64,000 nucleotides of DNA from Schlesneria sp. (GTDB lineage Bacteria > Planctomycetota > Planctomycetia > Planctomycetales > Planctomycetaceae): positions 62,001 through 126,000 of the forward strand of contig JAQGHU010000077.1 of assembly GCA_028291515.1 (NCBI GenBank). Direction: 5' to 3'. The translations under genes were made by a program, and so were the position numbers. Below the pieces are notes generated by a model, which did no database searches, was not told where the DNA came from, and was given only the letters and a program-made list of their open reading frames with translations. Position 1 is the stretch's first letter, and each line of letters starts with the position of its first letter. Shown here in pieces: positions 19,414 to 29,147 of the stretch.

Positions 19414-20625
19414 ATGCTGGATAAGCTGATCAATTTATTCCCCGAGCCAGCCCGCCCCTACGTGCTGCCGATCCTGGCCATCGTGATCGTGCTGAATGTG
19501 AACTTGGGTGTCTGCTCGTACTTGATCCTGCTGGAGCGAAAGCTGTCGGCCTGGATGCAGGATCGGCACGGCCCCAACCGCGTCGGCCCATGGGGATTGC
19601 TGCAACCCTTAGCAGACATGGGGAAACTTCTTCTGAAAGAAGACGTTATCCCCGGTCACGTCAACAAAGTCCTGTTCGTGCTGGCACCTGGTATCTCCGT
19701 CTTCACGACGTTTCTCGCCTTCGCTGTCGTTCCCTTTGGACCTGTGCCGAGCAACCTGACTCCTGGCGACGGCCAGTTCCCGTTTATCATCGCACCTGGT
19801 GTGGACCTGGGGATTGTCTTCATCTTCGCCATCGGCAGCCTGGCTGTGTACGGGATCATCCTGGGTGGTTGGGCCTCGAACAATAAGTACAGTGCCCTGG
19901 GTTGCCTGCGAGCCAGTGCTCAAGTCGTCAGCTACGAAATTCCATTGGGGATGTCGGTCGTCGGCTTGGCGATGCTGAATAGTTCGATGAGCATCGAAAA
20001 GATCATGACGAATCAGGTCGAACAGGGCTTCATTGGTTGGAACATCTGGTATCAGCCGCTGGCCTGCGTCATCTTCTTCATCGCTGCGATGGCCGAAGCA
20101 CAACGCTTGCCATTCGACTTGGCCGAGTGCGAACAGGAACTGATCGGTGGCTGGCACACTGAGTACAGCGCCATGAAGTGGGGTCTGTTCTTTCTAGCTG
20201 AATACACTCACGTGATCACAATTAGCTTCCTCACCAGCATCCTGTTCTTTGGCGGATGGCACTTCCCCTTCATCGCTGAGGCAACCAGCAACTATACGGG
20301 TGCCACAGCAGTCAAGGTTGCTGTCCTGCTGACGAAGGTATTTGCGGTCATTGTCGTGATCCAGATGCTTCGCTGGACGATTCCTCGATTCCGCTTTGAC
20401 CAACTGATGGGTCTGGCTTGGAAGGGTTTGATTCCGCTGGCCACCGTCAATGTCTTGCTCGTGATGATTGTGAAGCAGTTCGATCTGCACACGCTGTGGT
20501 TGTTCCCGCTTTCAATCGCGGCCTTCGTAGCGGCCGGTTTGATGGCCACTCAATCGTCGAGACCTTTTGCCACCAAAGCGAAGCCGATCGTCGAAGAGCA
20601 TGGGCACCACGTTCACGCTCACTGA
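19414..20625 (+). CDS. nuoH: NADH-quinone oxidoreductase subunit H
   Basis: NuoH is the membrane subunit that completes the quinone chamber. Family segments are LLERKLSAWMQDRHGPNRVGPWGLLQPLAD, GGWASNNKYSALGCLRASAQ with EIPLG after it, and LPFDLAECEQELIGGWHTEYSAMKWGLFFLAEY (each given only in part). About eight to nine transmembrane helices are evident. The 403-residue length includes a slightly long His-rich C-terminus (EEHGHHVHAH). The gap from nuoG is 83 bases. Confidence 0.95.
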   Translation: MLDKLINLFPEPARPYVLPILAIVIVLNVNLGVCSYLILLERKLSAWMQDRHGPNRVGPWGLLQPLADMGKLLLKEDVIPGHVNKVLFVLAPGISVFTTFLAFAVVPFGPVPSNLTPGDGQFPFIIAPGVDLGIVFIFAIGSLAVYGIILGGWASNNKYSALGCLRASAQVVSYEIPLGMSVVGLAMLNSSMSIEKIMTNQVEQGFIGWNIWYQPLACVIFFIAAMAEAQRLPFDLAECEQELIGGWHTEYSAMKWGLFFLAEYTHVITISFLTSILFFGGWHFPFIAEATSNYTGATAVKVAVLLTKVFAVIVVIQMLRWTIPRFRFDQLMGLAWKGLIPLATVNVLLVMIVKQFDLHTLWLFPLSIAAFVAAGLMATQSSRPFATKAKPIVEEHGHHVHAH

Positions 20626-20668
20626 AAAGAGTAATCAACACCGAATCGTTGATTGTTAGGAATAGGCA

Positions 20669-21316
20669 ATGCCAATCAATTCAAAAGACGTCGAGTGGGT
20701 CGAAGAGCCGCCGATGAACTTCTGGGAAGCAACCTTCCTTCCAGCAGTCATCGATGGTTTGCGCGCGACGGGACATCACGTCACCCACTTCACGCCAGTG
20801 ACGCAGATGTATCCCGAAGAAGCAGCCGTTTTGCCACGTCACTACCGTGGTGTCCATCGTCTGAATCGCGACGACGCCGGGCGAGTCAAATGTGTGGCTT
20901 GCATGATGTGTGCGACAGCGTGTCCAGCACGTTGTATCGACATCGTCGCTCAGGAAGCCCCGAAAGACGACCCGAAATGGGCCGACCGTGACAAGCTGCC
21001 GAATTCATTCGTGATCGACGAGTTGAAATGCATCTACTGCGGCATGTGCGAAGAAGCCTGCCCGGTCGACGCCATCGAGTTGACTCACATCTACGATCTG
21101 ACGGGAATGAGCCGCCAGGAGATGCTATTCGACAAAGAAAAACTGCTGAGCGTGTTTGATCAAACCAAGGACTCGGGTCTGGATCCAATCCGGACTCACA
21201 AGGGACGGCTTGGTCCGGCGAGCGATTTCCAACAATTGCCGACATTGGGCCCGGCGACGACTGTTGTTGGCGATGACCGTTCGGCGAAGGCTGCTTCACC
21301 GGGAGTGATTGAGTAA
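20669..21316 (+). CDS. nuoI: NADH-quinone oxidoreductase subunit I
   Basis: NuoI is a two-[4Fe-4S] ferredoxin-like subunit carrying clusters N6a and N6b. Both motifs are present: CVACMMCATACPARCIDI and CIYCGMCEEACPVDAIEL. The N-terminus contains YPEEAAVLPRHYRGVHRLNR, as in other NuoI proteins. At 215 residues it has a longer polar C-terminal tail than the E. coli protein (180). It lies 43 bases after nuoH. Confidence 0.95.
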   Translation: MPINSKDVEWVEEPPMNFWEATFLPAVIDGLRATGHHVTHFTPVTQMYPEEAAVLPRHYRGVHRLNRDDAGRVKCVACMMCATACPARCIDIVAQEAPKDDPKWADRDKLPNSFVIDELKCIYCGMCEEACPVDAIELTHIYDLTGMSRQEMLFDKEKLLSVFDQTKDSGLDPIRTHKGRLGPASDFQQLPTLGPATTVVGDDRSAKAASPGVIE

Positions 21317-21441
21317 TCGCGAAGTTCAGCAGTCTGCTGTGCGCGATTCGTGATTTTTGAGACTGACGACGTTAGACTTCGGCCCGTTCATGGGGCCTTC
21401 CGCAGGCACCAGCCTGCTCGATGTGAACTGGAACTTTGACA

Positions 21442-22188
21442 ATGAAAAACGGGGCACTACTGATCCCTGTCTGCTTGGGATGGCTGGCCATCTTCTGGTT
21501 GCTGCCTCGCGCGAAGCCACGTTCGCGAATCCTGGGCGCCATTATCGGCCTGGCGGCGCTATTGGCTCTGCAGGCCACGTTTCTGCCTCCCGCCGGAAAC
21601 ATCGTCCGCGATGGGATGTTTTATCTATTTTCCGGTTCGGCCATCCTCGCCGCCACACTGATGATCACAGATCGCAATCCGGTCTACGCCGCCTTGTGGT
21701 TCGCGCTGACGACTCTCTCCGTCTGTGGCCTGTTCCTGCTGAATTCGGCACCGTTCTTATCAGCTGCCACGATCATCGTGTACGCCGGAGCGATCGTCGT
21801 GACGTTCTTGTTCGTGATCATGCTGGCGCAGCAAACTGCGAACGCCAATTATGATCACCGTGCCGTGCAGCCTGTTCTGGCCAGTGTCATGTCGTTCGTG
21901 ATGCTGGGAGCATTGCTGTTTGCCTTGCAGGAATGGGGTGGCATCGATGGCAAAGCGGACGACGTGGCCCGCGAAGGTCAGTTCGTGGCAGTCGATGCCA
22001 GTTCGAAGGCCAACCAGTTCAGCCAGCCCCCTTCCAGCAACAAGACTGAAATCGGCTCGATGCGAGTTCTTGGCCGATCGCTCTTTTCCGATTACCTGTA
22101 CGTTGTCGAATTGGCAGGGACAGTCCTGCTGATCGCGACGATTGGTGCGATCGCGATTGCACCGCGAAGGTCCCAGGGAACACTATGA
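21442..22188 (+). CDS. nuoJ: NADH-quinone oxidoreductase subunit J
   Basis: NuoJ is a membrane subunit of complex I. The conserved segment FLLNSAPFLSAATIIVYAGA followed by IVVTFLFVIMLAQQ (transmembrane helix 3 region) is complete. Five helices can be placed: residues about 6-22, 30-48, 58-74, 92-125 (two segments) and a last one near the C-terminus (LAGTVLLIATIGAIAIA). The start is set at ATG 21442; a TTG two codons upstream is open. Its stop overlaps the nuoK start by ATGA. Confidence 0.92.
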   Translation: MKNGALLIPVCLGWLAIFWLLPRAKPRSRILGAIIGLAALLALQATFLPPAGNIVRDGMFYLFSGSAILAATLMITDRNPVYAALWFALTTLSVCGLFLLNSAPFLSAATIIVYAGAIVVTFLFVIMLAQQTANANYDHRAVQPVLASVMSFVMLGALLFALQEWGGIDGKADDVAREGQFVAVDASSKANQFSQPPSSNKTEIGSMRVLGRSLFSDYLYVVELAGTVLLIATIGAIAIAPRRSQGTL

Positions 22189-22616
22189 CATCCACCGCAC
22201 TCGAAAGTCAGCTTGTTGTCGGAGCGATCCTGTTCGCCTTGGGAATGATTGGTTTCCTGACACGTCGGAACCTGATCCTGATCGTGCTGTCGACCGAATT
22301 GATGCTGCACGGCGTCTCATTGAACTTGACCGCGTTTGGTCGCTATCACGGCAATCCGCAAGGTCAGGTTTTCACCATCTTCGTGTTGACGATTGCCGCG
22401 TGCGAAGCGGGGTTGGCGTTGTCATTGATCCTGACCTTGTATCAACGACGCAAATCACTCGATGTGTTTCTGTGGGGCAACCTGGGTGAGGAAGACCTGC
22501 CGATGCTGTCGAGTGGCAATGCTCCACCACAAGCCAAGCCTATCGATCCAAATATTGACTTGCCCCAACTGACCCCGGCTGGCCGTGCCCCTTCTAATCC
22601 CGCAACGAAAGCGTGA
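22185..22616 (+). CDS. nuoK: NADH-quinone oxidoreductase subunit K
   Basis: NuoK is the MrpC-like membrane subunit of complex I. Its three helices carry the two conserved acidic residues used in proton transfer: one in LIVLSTELMLHGVSLN and one in FVLTIAACEAGLALSLILTL. The family length is about 100 residues. This protein has 143 because of a proline-rich polar tail (GNAPPQAKPIDPNIDLPQL...). Translation is probably coupled to nuoJ through the ATGA overlap. Confidence 0.94.
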   Translation: MTSTALESQLVVGAILFALGMIGFLTRRNLILIVLSTELMLHGVSLNLTAFGRYHGNPQGQVFTIFVLTIAACEAGLALSLILTLYQRRKSLDVFLWGNLGEEDLPMLSSGNAPPQAKPIDPNIDLPQLTPAGRAPSNPATKA

Positions 22617-22688
22617 TGAGTCGCTGACTGGTGCCGTTCTGGTAACTGACTTGACCGAAGTGACTGACTGAAGAAAGAGACTGATCCC

Positions 22689-24770
22689 GTGTTCGACTGG
22701 TTGAAACCGAACGACGTTCTCTGGCTGATCCCGGCCGCGCCGCTCTTGGCGTGCCTGTGGATTGTGGTCGTCGGACACGTGGTCCGCCGCCAGTACGCTC
22801 ATCGACCGGTGGTCCTGGCGATTGCCATCTCGGCGGCGCTCTCGATCCACTTGCTCGTCAACGTCGTCCCCACCGGGTTCGGCAAGACGGTCGAACATGC
22901 CGAGCACGGCGATCACGATGAGCATGCGCATGTCGAACCATCACATGCGATCTCGACAAATGTCTTCGGTGACACGCAAGTGAATGGGAAAACGGAGCCG
23001 AATCCGTGGATTCGGATCGGTCCCGTTGGTAACTCGTCATTGCTTGTGCTACCGACCTTGCGAGCCGATGCGATGTCGGCCCTGATGCTGGTGATGGTGA
23101 CGTCAGTCAGCTTACTGGTGGCGATCTTCGCCAGTGGGTACATGAAAGGTGATCCGGGGTATCCTCGATTCTTCGCGGCGATCTCCGCATTCGTGTTTTC
23201 GATGTGCATGCTGGTGCTGGCTGGTAACTTCCTGTTGATGTTCGTCTTCTGGGAAGCAGTCGGGCTGTGCAGTTATCTTTTGATCGGCTTCTGGTTCAAA
23301 AAGCCAAGTGCCGCGGCAGCCGCAAAGAAGGCGTTCGTCGTCAATCGAATTGGTGACTTCGGCTTCCTGCTGGCCATCTTCATGATCTGGAGTACGTTCG
23401 GCACTCTGGATTTTGACGCCTTGTTCGGCAGCCCGCGGATGATCGCGGATGTGGTCCGGTCGCAGCCCGAAGTTTTTACCACGATCTGCTTCTTGCTATT
23501 CATCGGAGCGATGGGGAAGTCCGCTCAGTTCCCGCTGCATGTCTGGTTGCCAGACGCGATGGAAGGCCCCACACCGGTTTCCGCACTGATCCACGCCGCA
23601 ACAATGGTGACCGCCGGTGTCTACCTGGTTGCTCGTTGTACTCCGTTTTTCGTGCATGCTCCGAAGGCTCAGATGTTTGTGGCCGGAATTGGTGCGATAA
23701 CCGCACTGGTTGCAGCGATCACGGCTCTCACTCAATACGATCTGAAGCGTGTCCTGGCGTACTCGACAGTCAGCCAATTGGGCTACATGTTCATGGCATT
23801 AGGTGCGGCTGGTGCTGGCACCAATCTGGCGACGCTGGCGGTGACGTTCGCCATGTTCCACATGTTCACACATGCGTTCTTCAAGGCCGTGCTGTTCCTG
23901 TCAGCGGGTTCGGTCATGCACTCGATGGGTGATGTGATCGATATGCGACGATTCAGCGGACTTCGCAAAGTACTGCCGATCACACATATCACATTCCTGG
24001 CTGGTGCGTTGGCGCTGGCCGGCTTCCCGCTGCTGTCAGGCTTCTGGAGCAAGGACGAGATCCTCGCCATCGTGATGGAAGCGACGAAGCATCCCGAACA
24101 TGGGGACTTCTACAAAGTTATCCTCGGCATCGCTTTGCTGACATCGCTGATGACCGCGTTCTACACCTTCCGTGCTTACTTCATGACGTTCTGGGGCTCC
24201 GAGAAGTTTCCGGAAGAAGCAGGGCATCACCCGCACGACGCACCGCCAGCGATGGCCATTCCGCTGTTCTTGCTTGGTGCTGCGGCCCTTGTGATCGGTG
24301 GTATCACCGGACCAACGCATCTGTACGGCGATTACCTGGCCCATACTCCTGGCCTGCCGGAAGCTCATCATCACGAACCGAACATGCTGATGATGGCCGT
24401 CAGCAGCGTACTGGCGATTGCCGGGATCGGCCTGGCCTATGTCTGCTATGTCTCTTCACCCGGCATTGCCCGGAACTTGAAGAATGGGATGCCACTCCCA
24501 CATCGATTCTCGCAAGAGGGTCTGATGATGGACTGGTTCTATCTGCGTTTCGTGGTGAAACCGCTGCGATTGATTGCGAGCATCTCGGAGTTTTTCGATC
24601 GCTGGGTGATCGATGTGATCGTGGACTGTGTCGGCTTTGTGCCTGGTCTGTTCGGAGCGATGTTGCGACCTGTTCACAGCGGCTTCGTTCAACACTATGC
24701 CGTCGTCATGCTGATTGGATTGGTCGTCTGCCTGGTTTCGGTACTGCGAGTCCTGGCAGGAACGCTTTGA
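22689..24770 (+). CDS. nuoL: NADH-quinone oxidoreductase subunit L
   Basis: NuoL is the distal antiporter-like proton-pumping subunit with the long lateral helix. Family segments include MFVFWEAVGLCSYLLIGFWF, KKAFVVNRIGDFGFLL, FPLHVWLPDAMEGPTPVSAL followed by IHAATMVTAGVYLVAR, and LKRVLAYSTVSQLGYMF. The 693-residue product starts at GTG 22689. A His-rich loop (HAEHGDHDEHAHVE) early in the protein and another in the middle are unusual decorations. The gap from nuoK is 72 bases. Confidence 0.95.
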   Translation: MFDWLKPNDVLWLIPAAPLLACLWIVVVGHVVRRQYAHRPVVLAIAISAALSIHLLVNVVPTGFGKTVEHAEHGDHDEHAHVEPSHAISTNVFGDTQVNGKTEPNPWIRIGPVGNSSLLVLPTLRADAMSALMLVMVTSVSLLVAIFASGYMKGDPGYPRFFAAISAFVFSMCMLVLAGNFLLMFVFWEAVGLCSYLLIGFWFKKPSAAAAAKKAFVVNRIGDFGFLLAIFMIWSTFGTLDFDALFGSPRMIADVVRSQPEVFTTICFLLFIGAMGKSAQFPLHVWLPDAMEGPTPVSALIHAATMVTAGVYLVARCTPFFVHAPKAQMFVAGIGAITALVAAITALTQYDLKRVLAYSTVSQLGYMFMALGAAGAGTNLATLAVTFAMFHMFTHAFFKAVLFLSAGSVMHSMGDVIDMRRFSGLRKVLPITHITFLAGALALAGFPLLSGFWSKDEILAIVMEATKHPEHGDFYKVILGIALLTSLMTAFYTFRAYFMTFWGSEKFPEEAGHHPHDAPPAMAIPLFLLGAAALVIGGITGPTHLYGDYLAHTPGLPEAHHHEPNMLMMAVSSVLAIAGIGLAYVCYVSSPGIARNLKNGMPLPHRFSQEGLMMDWFYLRFVVKPLRLIASISEFFDRWVIDVIVDCVGFVPGLFGAMLRPVHSGFVQHYAVVMLIGLVVCLVSVLRVLAGTL

Positions 24771-24837
24771 AGGTTTGCAGATCGAGCACGTGGATCCCTG
24801 TGCGAATAGCAGCACAAGTCGATAAGGCGGAGTTGAG

Positions 24838-26508
24838 ATGCCTAGTTTGTTAGTGATCCTGATTTTCCTTCCGGCAGCCGCAGCAGCCATGCTGCTGTTG
24901 CTTGATGCGAAGGCGCCTCCCGTTCGTGCCCGCTGGTTCGCCTTGCTGGCCACCCTCGCCACGTTCCTGGTGTCGTTGGGAATCGCCTCGCAATTCTATT
25001 CCGTTCAGCGGACACCTCCTTCTGTCGCTGGGCCCGTGCATCCCCATCTCGAACTCAAGCACACTTGGATGACTTTGGTCGCGGCAACTGAAGACAAGCC
25101 GGCGATCAACTTGGAGTTCTACCTCGGTCTGGACGGAATCAGTTTGTCGATGGTTCTGCTGACGACCTTGCTGACAATCTCAGCAGTGCTCGTGTCGTGG
25201 ACAGCAATCTCCGATCGCCCCGCCGAGTTCTACGCAAGCCTGCTGATCCTCGAAAGCGGCTTGATCGGAGTGTTCTGCGCGTTTGATGTCTTGTTGTTCT
25301 ACGTGTTCTTCGAGTTCACGCTGATTCCACTGTTCTTCATGGTTGGAATCTGGGGCGGACCGCTTCGTCGGTACGCCGCCGGCAAGTTTTTCATTTACAC
25401 CTTCGCGGGTAGCGTGGTCACGCTGCTCGGCCTGATCTGGTTGTCCTTGGAAACGTATCAAGACAGCATTGTGCAGGGCACACCTCTATCAACACCGTTG
25501 TCGATTCCGGCGATTGCCGCGCAATTGGCGGCGCACGGCTTGCCCGTCGAAACACAGATCATTTTGTTCTTGATGATCGCGGCGGGCTTCATGATCAAGG
25601 TGCCACTGTTCCCGTTCCATACGTGGTTGCCCCTGGCGCACGTTGAAGCTCCGACGGCAGGTTCGGTATTGCTGGCGGGCGTTCTGCTGAAATTGGGTTC
25701 ATACGGGTTCTTGCGATTGGCGCTGCCGATGCTGCCCAGAGCCTGTGAGCAAGTCGGCGTGCCCTTGATTGGCACGCTGTCCGTGATTGGGATCGTCTAT
25801 GGTTCGTTCTGCGCTCTGGCTCAGAACGACATCAAGAAGCTGGTCGCGTACAGTTCGGTCGCTCACTTGGGCTTCTGCATGCTGGGGCTCTTCTCGTTGG
25901 AGCCAGAAGGCATCAACGGCGGCATTCTGCAGATGATCAATCACGGTCTGTCGACGGGTGCCCTGTTCTGTATCGTTGGAATGTTCTACGAACGATATCA
26001 CACCCGTATGCTCACCGATCTCGGGGGCTTGGCGAATCGGATGCCGCTGCTGGCCGTCGCGATGGTGTACACCTCATTCGCCAGCATCGGTCTTCCCGGC
26101 CTGAACGGGTTCGTGGGCGAAGTCCTGTCGCTGATGGGAATGTTCAAACGAGATCCGATTCTGGCGATGATCGGAGCAACTGGCGTGGTGCTGGGTGCCT
26201 GGTATCTGCTTGGGGTGCTGCAGAAGGCTTTCTTCGGACCACTGCAAGAGCCGCATCATCACGGTCATGAACCGATTCCGGATCTCAATGCTCGCGAGAT
26301 GCTGGCACTGGCCCCTTTGCTGGCGATGTGCCTCTGGCTGGGCCTGTTCCCTCAGCCTGTTCTCGATTTGATTCGTCCCGATGTGGAATCGTTGACCAGA
26401 CTTTATGGTCATACTCAGGCTTCGAAGGTTCTAACCGCGGCTCAATCACCGGTGATAAATACGCCGGCAACTGCACTCGCGTCTGTTGCTCCCGAAACTG
26501 ATCGATAA
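24838..26508 (+). CDS. nuoM: NADH-quinone oxidoreductase subunit M
   Basis: NuoM is an antiporter-like proton-pumping subunit. The conserved core is present: FYLGLDGISLSMVLLTTLLT, FYVFFEFTLIPLFFMVGIWG with the key glutamate, KVPLFPFHTWLPLAHVEAPT, and DIKKLVAYSSVAHLGFCMLG. The length of 556 residues is typical. It lies 67 bases downstream of nuoL and 51 bases upstream of the start chosen for nuoN. Confidence 0.95.
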   Translation: MPSLLVILIFLPAAAAAMLLLLDAKAPPVRARWFALLATLATFLVSLGIASQFYSVQRTPPSVAGPVHPHLELKHTWMTLVAATEDKPAINLEFYLGLDGISLSMVLLTTLLTISAVLVSWTAISDRPAEFYASLLILESGLIGVFCAFDVLLFYVFFEFTLIPLFFMVGIWGGPLRRYAAGKFFIYTFAGSVVTLLGLIWLSLETYQDSIVQGTPLSTPLSIPAIAAQLAAHGLPVETQIILFLMIAAGFMIKVPLFPFHTWLPLAHVEAPTAGSVLLAGVLLKLGSYGFLRLALPMLPRACEQVGVPLIGTLSVIGIVYGSFCALAQNDIKKLVAYSSVAHLGFCMLGLFSLEPEGINGGILQMINHGLSTGALFCIVGMFYERYHTRMLTDLGGLANRMPLLAVAMVYTSFASIGLPGLNGFVGEVLSLMGMFKRDPILAMIGATGVVLGAWYLLGVLQKAFFGPLQEPHHHGHEPIPDLNAREMLALAPLLAMCLWLGLFPQPVLDLIRPDVESLTRLYGHTQASKVLTAAQSPVINTPATALASVAPETDR

Positions 26509-26559
26509 TCTTATTTGCTGAAATTGGCCGTACCGAGGCCCCGAATCGGAAATCTGCCC

Positions 26560-28074
26560 GTGAATGAATCGCTGCAACTTTTGAATGGTGCCATCCACCT
26601 GGTCTTGCCCGAGACCGTGTTGCTGGCCACCGTTTGTATTATTTTCTTCGCCGCTTCGTTCCTGGTGAGCGAGCGAGGTGAAGCGCCAGAGGGCCTTCGA
26701 CATCGCTGGGGCATGCTGTCCTTGCTGGCTCTGTTGATCGCCGGATGGATCGGTTGGCATGCGCCGGAAGTCCCCCATTCGACGGGTCCATTCGTCGCAG
26801 ATGGCCTGACATTGTTCATCCGCGGGCTGACGATTGCCGTCGGTGCCATTCTCGTACTGCTTCATTGGAACCAGGCCGACGATGCTCGTTCCGCCGAAAG
26901 CCATGCCTGTCTGTTGGCGATCCTGGCGGGTGTCAATCTGGTGGCTGCGTCCAACGATCTGGTGGGGATGTTTGTCGCCCTCGAACTGATCAGCATTCCA
27001 ACGTACTTGTTCCTGCTGTTACCGCGACGTGACGCACCAGCGCAAGAGGCCACTCTGAAGTACTTTTTGCTGAGCATCTTTTCGTCGGCGATCGTGCTCT
27101 TCGGGATGAGTTATCTCTACGGAGCGACCGGCACGACAAATTTGATGGCGATTCATCAGGCGTTTGCGGGTGGCAGCCACTTGCCTCACAATGCGCTGAT
27201 CGCCGTCGCCACGGTGATGTTGATCGCCGGGTTGAGCTTCCGTCTGGCCGCTGTTCCCTTCCATTTCTACGCACCAGATGTCTTCCAGGGGGCACAACCT
27301 TCGGCCGCGGCCATGTTGTCCATTATCCCTAAGATTGCCGGATTCGTGGCTCTACTGCGATTGATGGTTCCTGCTGCGGCTGGTGAATCGGCAATGCATT
27401 CGTGGATGATGACTCCGACCGCGACAAACCTGTTGTGGTGGCTGGCTGTCATCACGATGTTCACGGGCAACTTGATGGCGTTCGTCCAGACCGATGTCCG
27501 GCGTCTGCTGGCGTTCTCGAGCGTGTCCCACGCTGGCTACATGATGGTCGGTCTCGTCGTCGGGATGCAGGCTTCGCAACAGGTCAGCGGCATCGGGGCT
27601 CTGTTGTTCTATCTGGTTGCCTACGGTGTCATGACATTGGGCGCGTTTGCCGTGTTGATCGCAGCCGCGCGGACGAACCGTCGTATCGAGAGTCTGGATG
27701 ATCTAGCGGGACTAAGTCGCACCAAGCCTGCGCTCGCCCTGGTGCTGTCAATCTTCCTGTTCAGCTTGAGCGGCTTGCCGCCCACGGTCGGATTCCTGGG
27801 TAAGTTCAATTTGTTCTTCGCAGCTTGGTCGCAAGGCTCAGAATCCAGTCGCCTGCTCGCCTGTCTGCTGGCAGTCAACGCGGCAATCGGGGCTTGGTAC
27901 TATTTGAAGATGATTGGCGTGATGTACTTGCGTGATCCGGTGGATCGTAGCGAGGACGTTCGTCCCATGGAGACCCCCTCCGTGGTGGCCGCGGCAGTCT
28001 GTGCGGTGGGAACGATTGGCTTGTTTTTCGTTCCAGGACCTTTGTGGTCTCATATTCAACTGCTCGTTCAATAA
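26560..28074 (+). CDS. nuoN: NADH-quinone oxidoreductase subunit N
   Basis: NuoN is the third antiporter-like subunit and the last gene of the operon. Seen are MFVALELISIPTYLFLLLPR, KYFLLSIFSSAIVLFGMSYLYGATG (given here in part), FHFYAPDVFQGAQPSAAAML and DVRRLLAFSSVSHAGYMMVG. I chose GTG 26560, which has a GGAAA sequence seven bases upstream and gives the usual short N-terminus before helix 1. A TTG at 26515 would add 15 residues. The length is 504 residues, with about 14 helices. Confidence 0.93.
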   Translation: MNESLQLLNGAIHLVLPETVLLATVCIIFFAASFLVSERGEAPEGLRHRWGMLSLLALLIAGWIGWHAPEVPHSTGPFVADGLTLFIRGLTIAVGAILVLLHWNQADDARSAESHACLLAILAGVNLVAASNDLVGMFVALELISIPTYLFLLLPRRDAPAQEATLKYFLLSIFSSAIVLFGMSYLYGATGTTNLMAIHQAFAGGSHLPHNALIAVATVMLIAGLSFRLAAVPFHFYAPDVFQGAQPSAAAMLSIIPKIAGFVALLRLMVPAAAGESAMHSWMMTPTATNLLWWLAVITMFTGNLMAFVQTDVRRLLAFSSVSHAGYMMVGLVVGMQASQQVSGIGALLFYLVAYGVMTLGAFAVLIAAARTNRRIESLDDLAGLSRTKPALALVLSIFLFSLSGLPPTVGFLGKFNLFFAAWSQGSESSRLLACLLAVNAAIGAWYYLKMIGVMYLRDPVDRSEDVRPMETPSVVAAAVCAVGTIGLFFVPGPLWSHIQLLVQ

Positions 28075-29147
28075 CTCAGTCACTGCAGAAGGCCGCGATC
28101 CAGGAAAGCGTTCGTTGTCCTGAAGCAATCAGACCGGCGTTCTGGCTCGGGCAGAAGCGATCTGCCCTCCGCAACCTCTTGCTTTCTGTTCCGTTTCAAC
28201 AAGCCCACGGTGACTTGTCGTACAGCTGCGAGTTCAGTTTGAGACACCGGAGGCGGCAACGGTTGAGGTAATTTACGCGCGGGTGAGATCGCTTATCGCC
28301 AACACTCCAGCACTTTTCAGGCCGACCTTCAGTCGCTGAAATCAACTGTCAGTAAACACGCACTTTTTTGAGGAAAACCGCCAAAAACAGGGCTGTTTTG
28401 TCCCCCAATGTCAAAAACTGTCCTGGGGTGTCAAAATTTGTCAGTGAAATCTTCGAAGAAAGATCCCAAGTTTTCCAAACACCGTCTTGATCAGGTCACA
28501 ACAAAACGGACAATCAGGGTGACGACGATAGTCGCAGGTGCACCGTAACCAACGGGCACGCCTCTGGGCCGCTCTCTTAGCGGAAGATCAGAGGTCCCTG
28601 TTCCTGAGTTGATAACGACCAAGACCGCGCTACCCACCTCCTACCTGAGCGGGACGGCGTAATTCCCTTGCCCAACAACACACAACCCCACTTATCATAT
28701 GGGTTCACATGACAACTCAATCGCTCTCGTTCGGCGCGGGTCTCCCGACCCCGCCGAAACCGCCGACCGAAGGTCTCCAGTCTTCCTGCGCACTTTCAGA
28801 CGCTATTTCCACGCACGGAAAAGGAGACCTCCGGTCCACGTTTCGGCGGGGTCAGGAGACCCGCGCCGAACTGGGGACTCGCGTTTGTCAGTACCTTTCG
28901 CGATTTTCCTTGTTTTCAAGGGGCAAATCTTCCAACACCCCCAAAACCCTGCCATGGACTGACAAATTCTGCCAAATCGTAAGGAAACAGAACCCAATGA
29001 AGCCTCCATGCCCCCTCTACTTCCCTCAATTGACCACCGCGCAACGACGGCACCCCGTTCGGGCGTTTCGCACTGCGCCCGCTTCAAGTCAGACGTGACG
29101 AGGTGTATTCTATCGCTTTCCGCAATCGAACTCGTAGAGGTGGCGAC
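28075..29147. other. Long gene-free spacer after the nuo operon
   Basis: About 1.07 kb without a credible gene. The right half contains the inverted-repeat element at 28729-28871. The left half contains two TGTCAAAA boxes 20 bases apart (28409 and 28429), flanked by CCCCA and TGGGG, which could pair. Short open frames crossing the inverted repeat are not considered genes. The promoter of the sugar kinase gene probably lies in the last 250 bases, but I could not assign it. Confidence 0.6.
28729..28871. repeat. 143-bp inverted-repeat element
   Basis: The ends at 28729-28760 and 28840-28871 are inverted copies of a 32-base sequence with a single mismatch (one end begins GTTCGGCGCGGGTCTCCCGA). 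Inside them a second, shorter inverted pair (ACCGAAGGTCTCC / GGAGACCTCCGGT) continues the symmetry. The whole unit can fold into one long hairpin with a loop of roughly 40 bases. It codes for nothing evident. It is best explained as a small non-autonomous palindromic repeat. Confidence 0.75.

Noticed and set aside
28709-29098. 129-codon open frame in the spacer after nuoN
   Set aside because: It runs through the inverted-repeat element and shows low-complexity residues with no family match.
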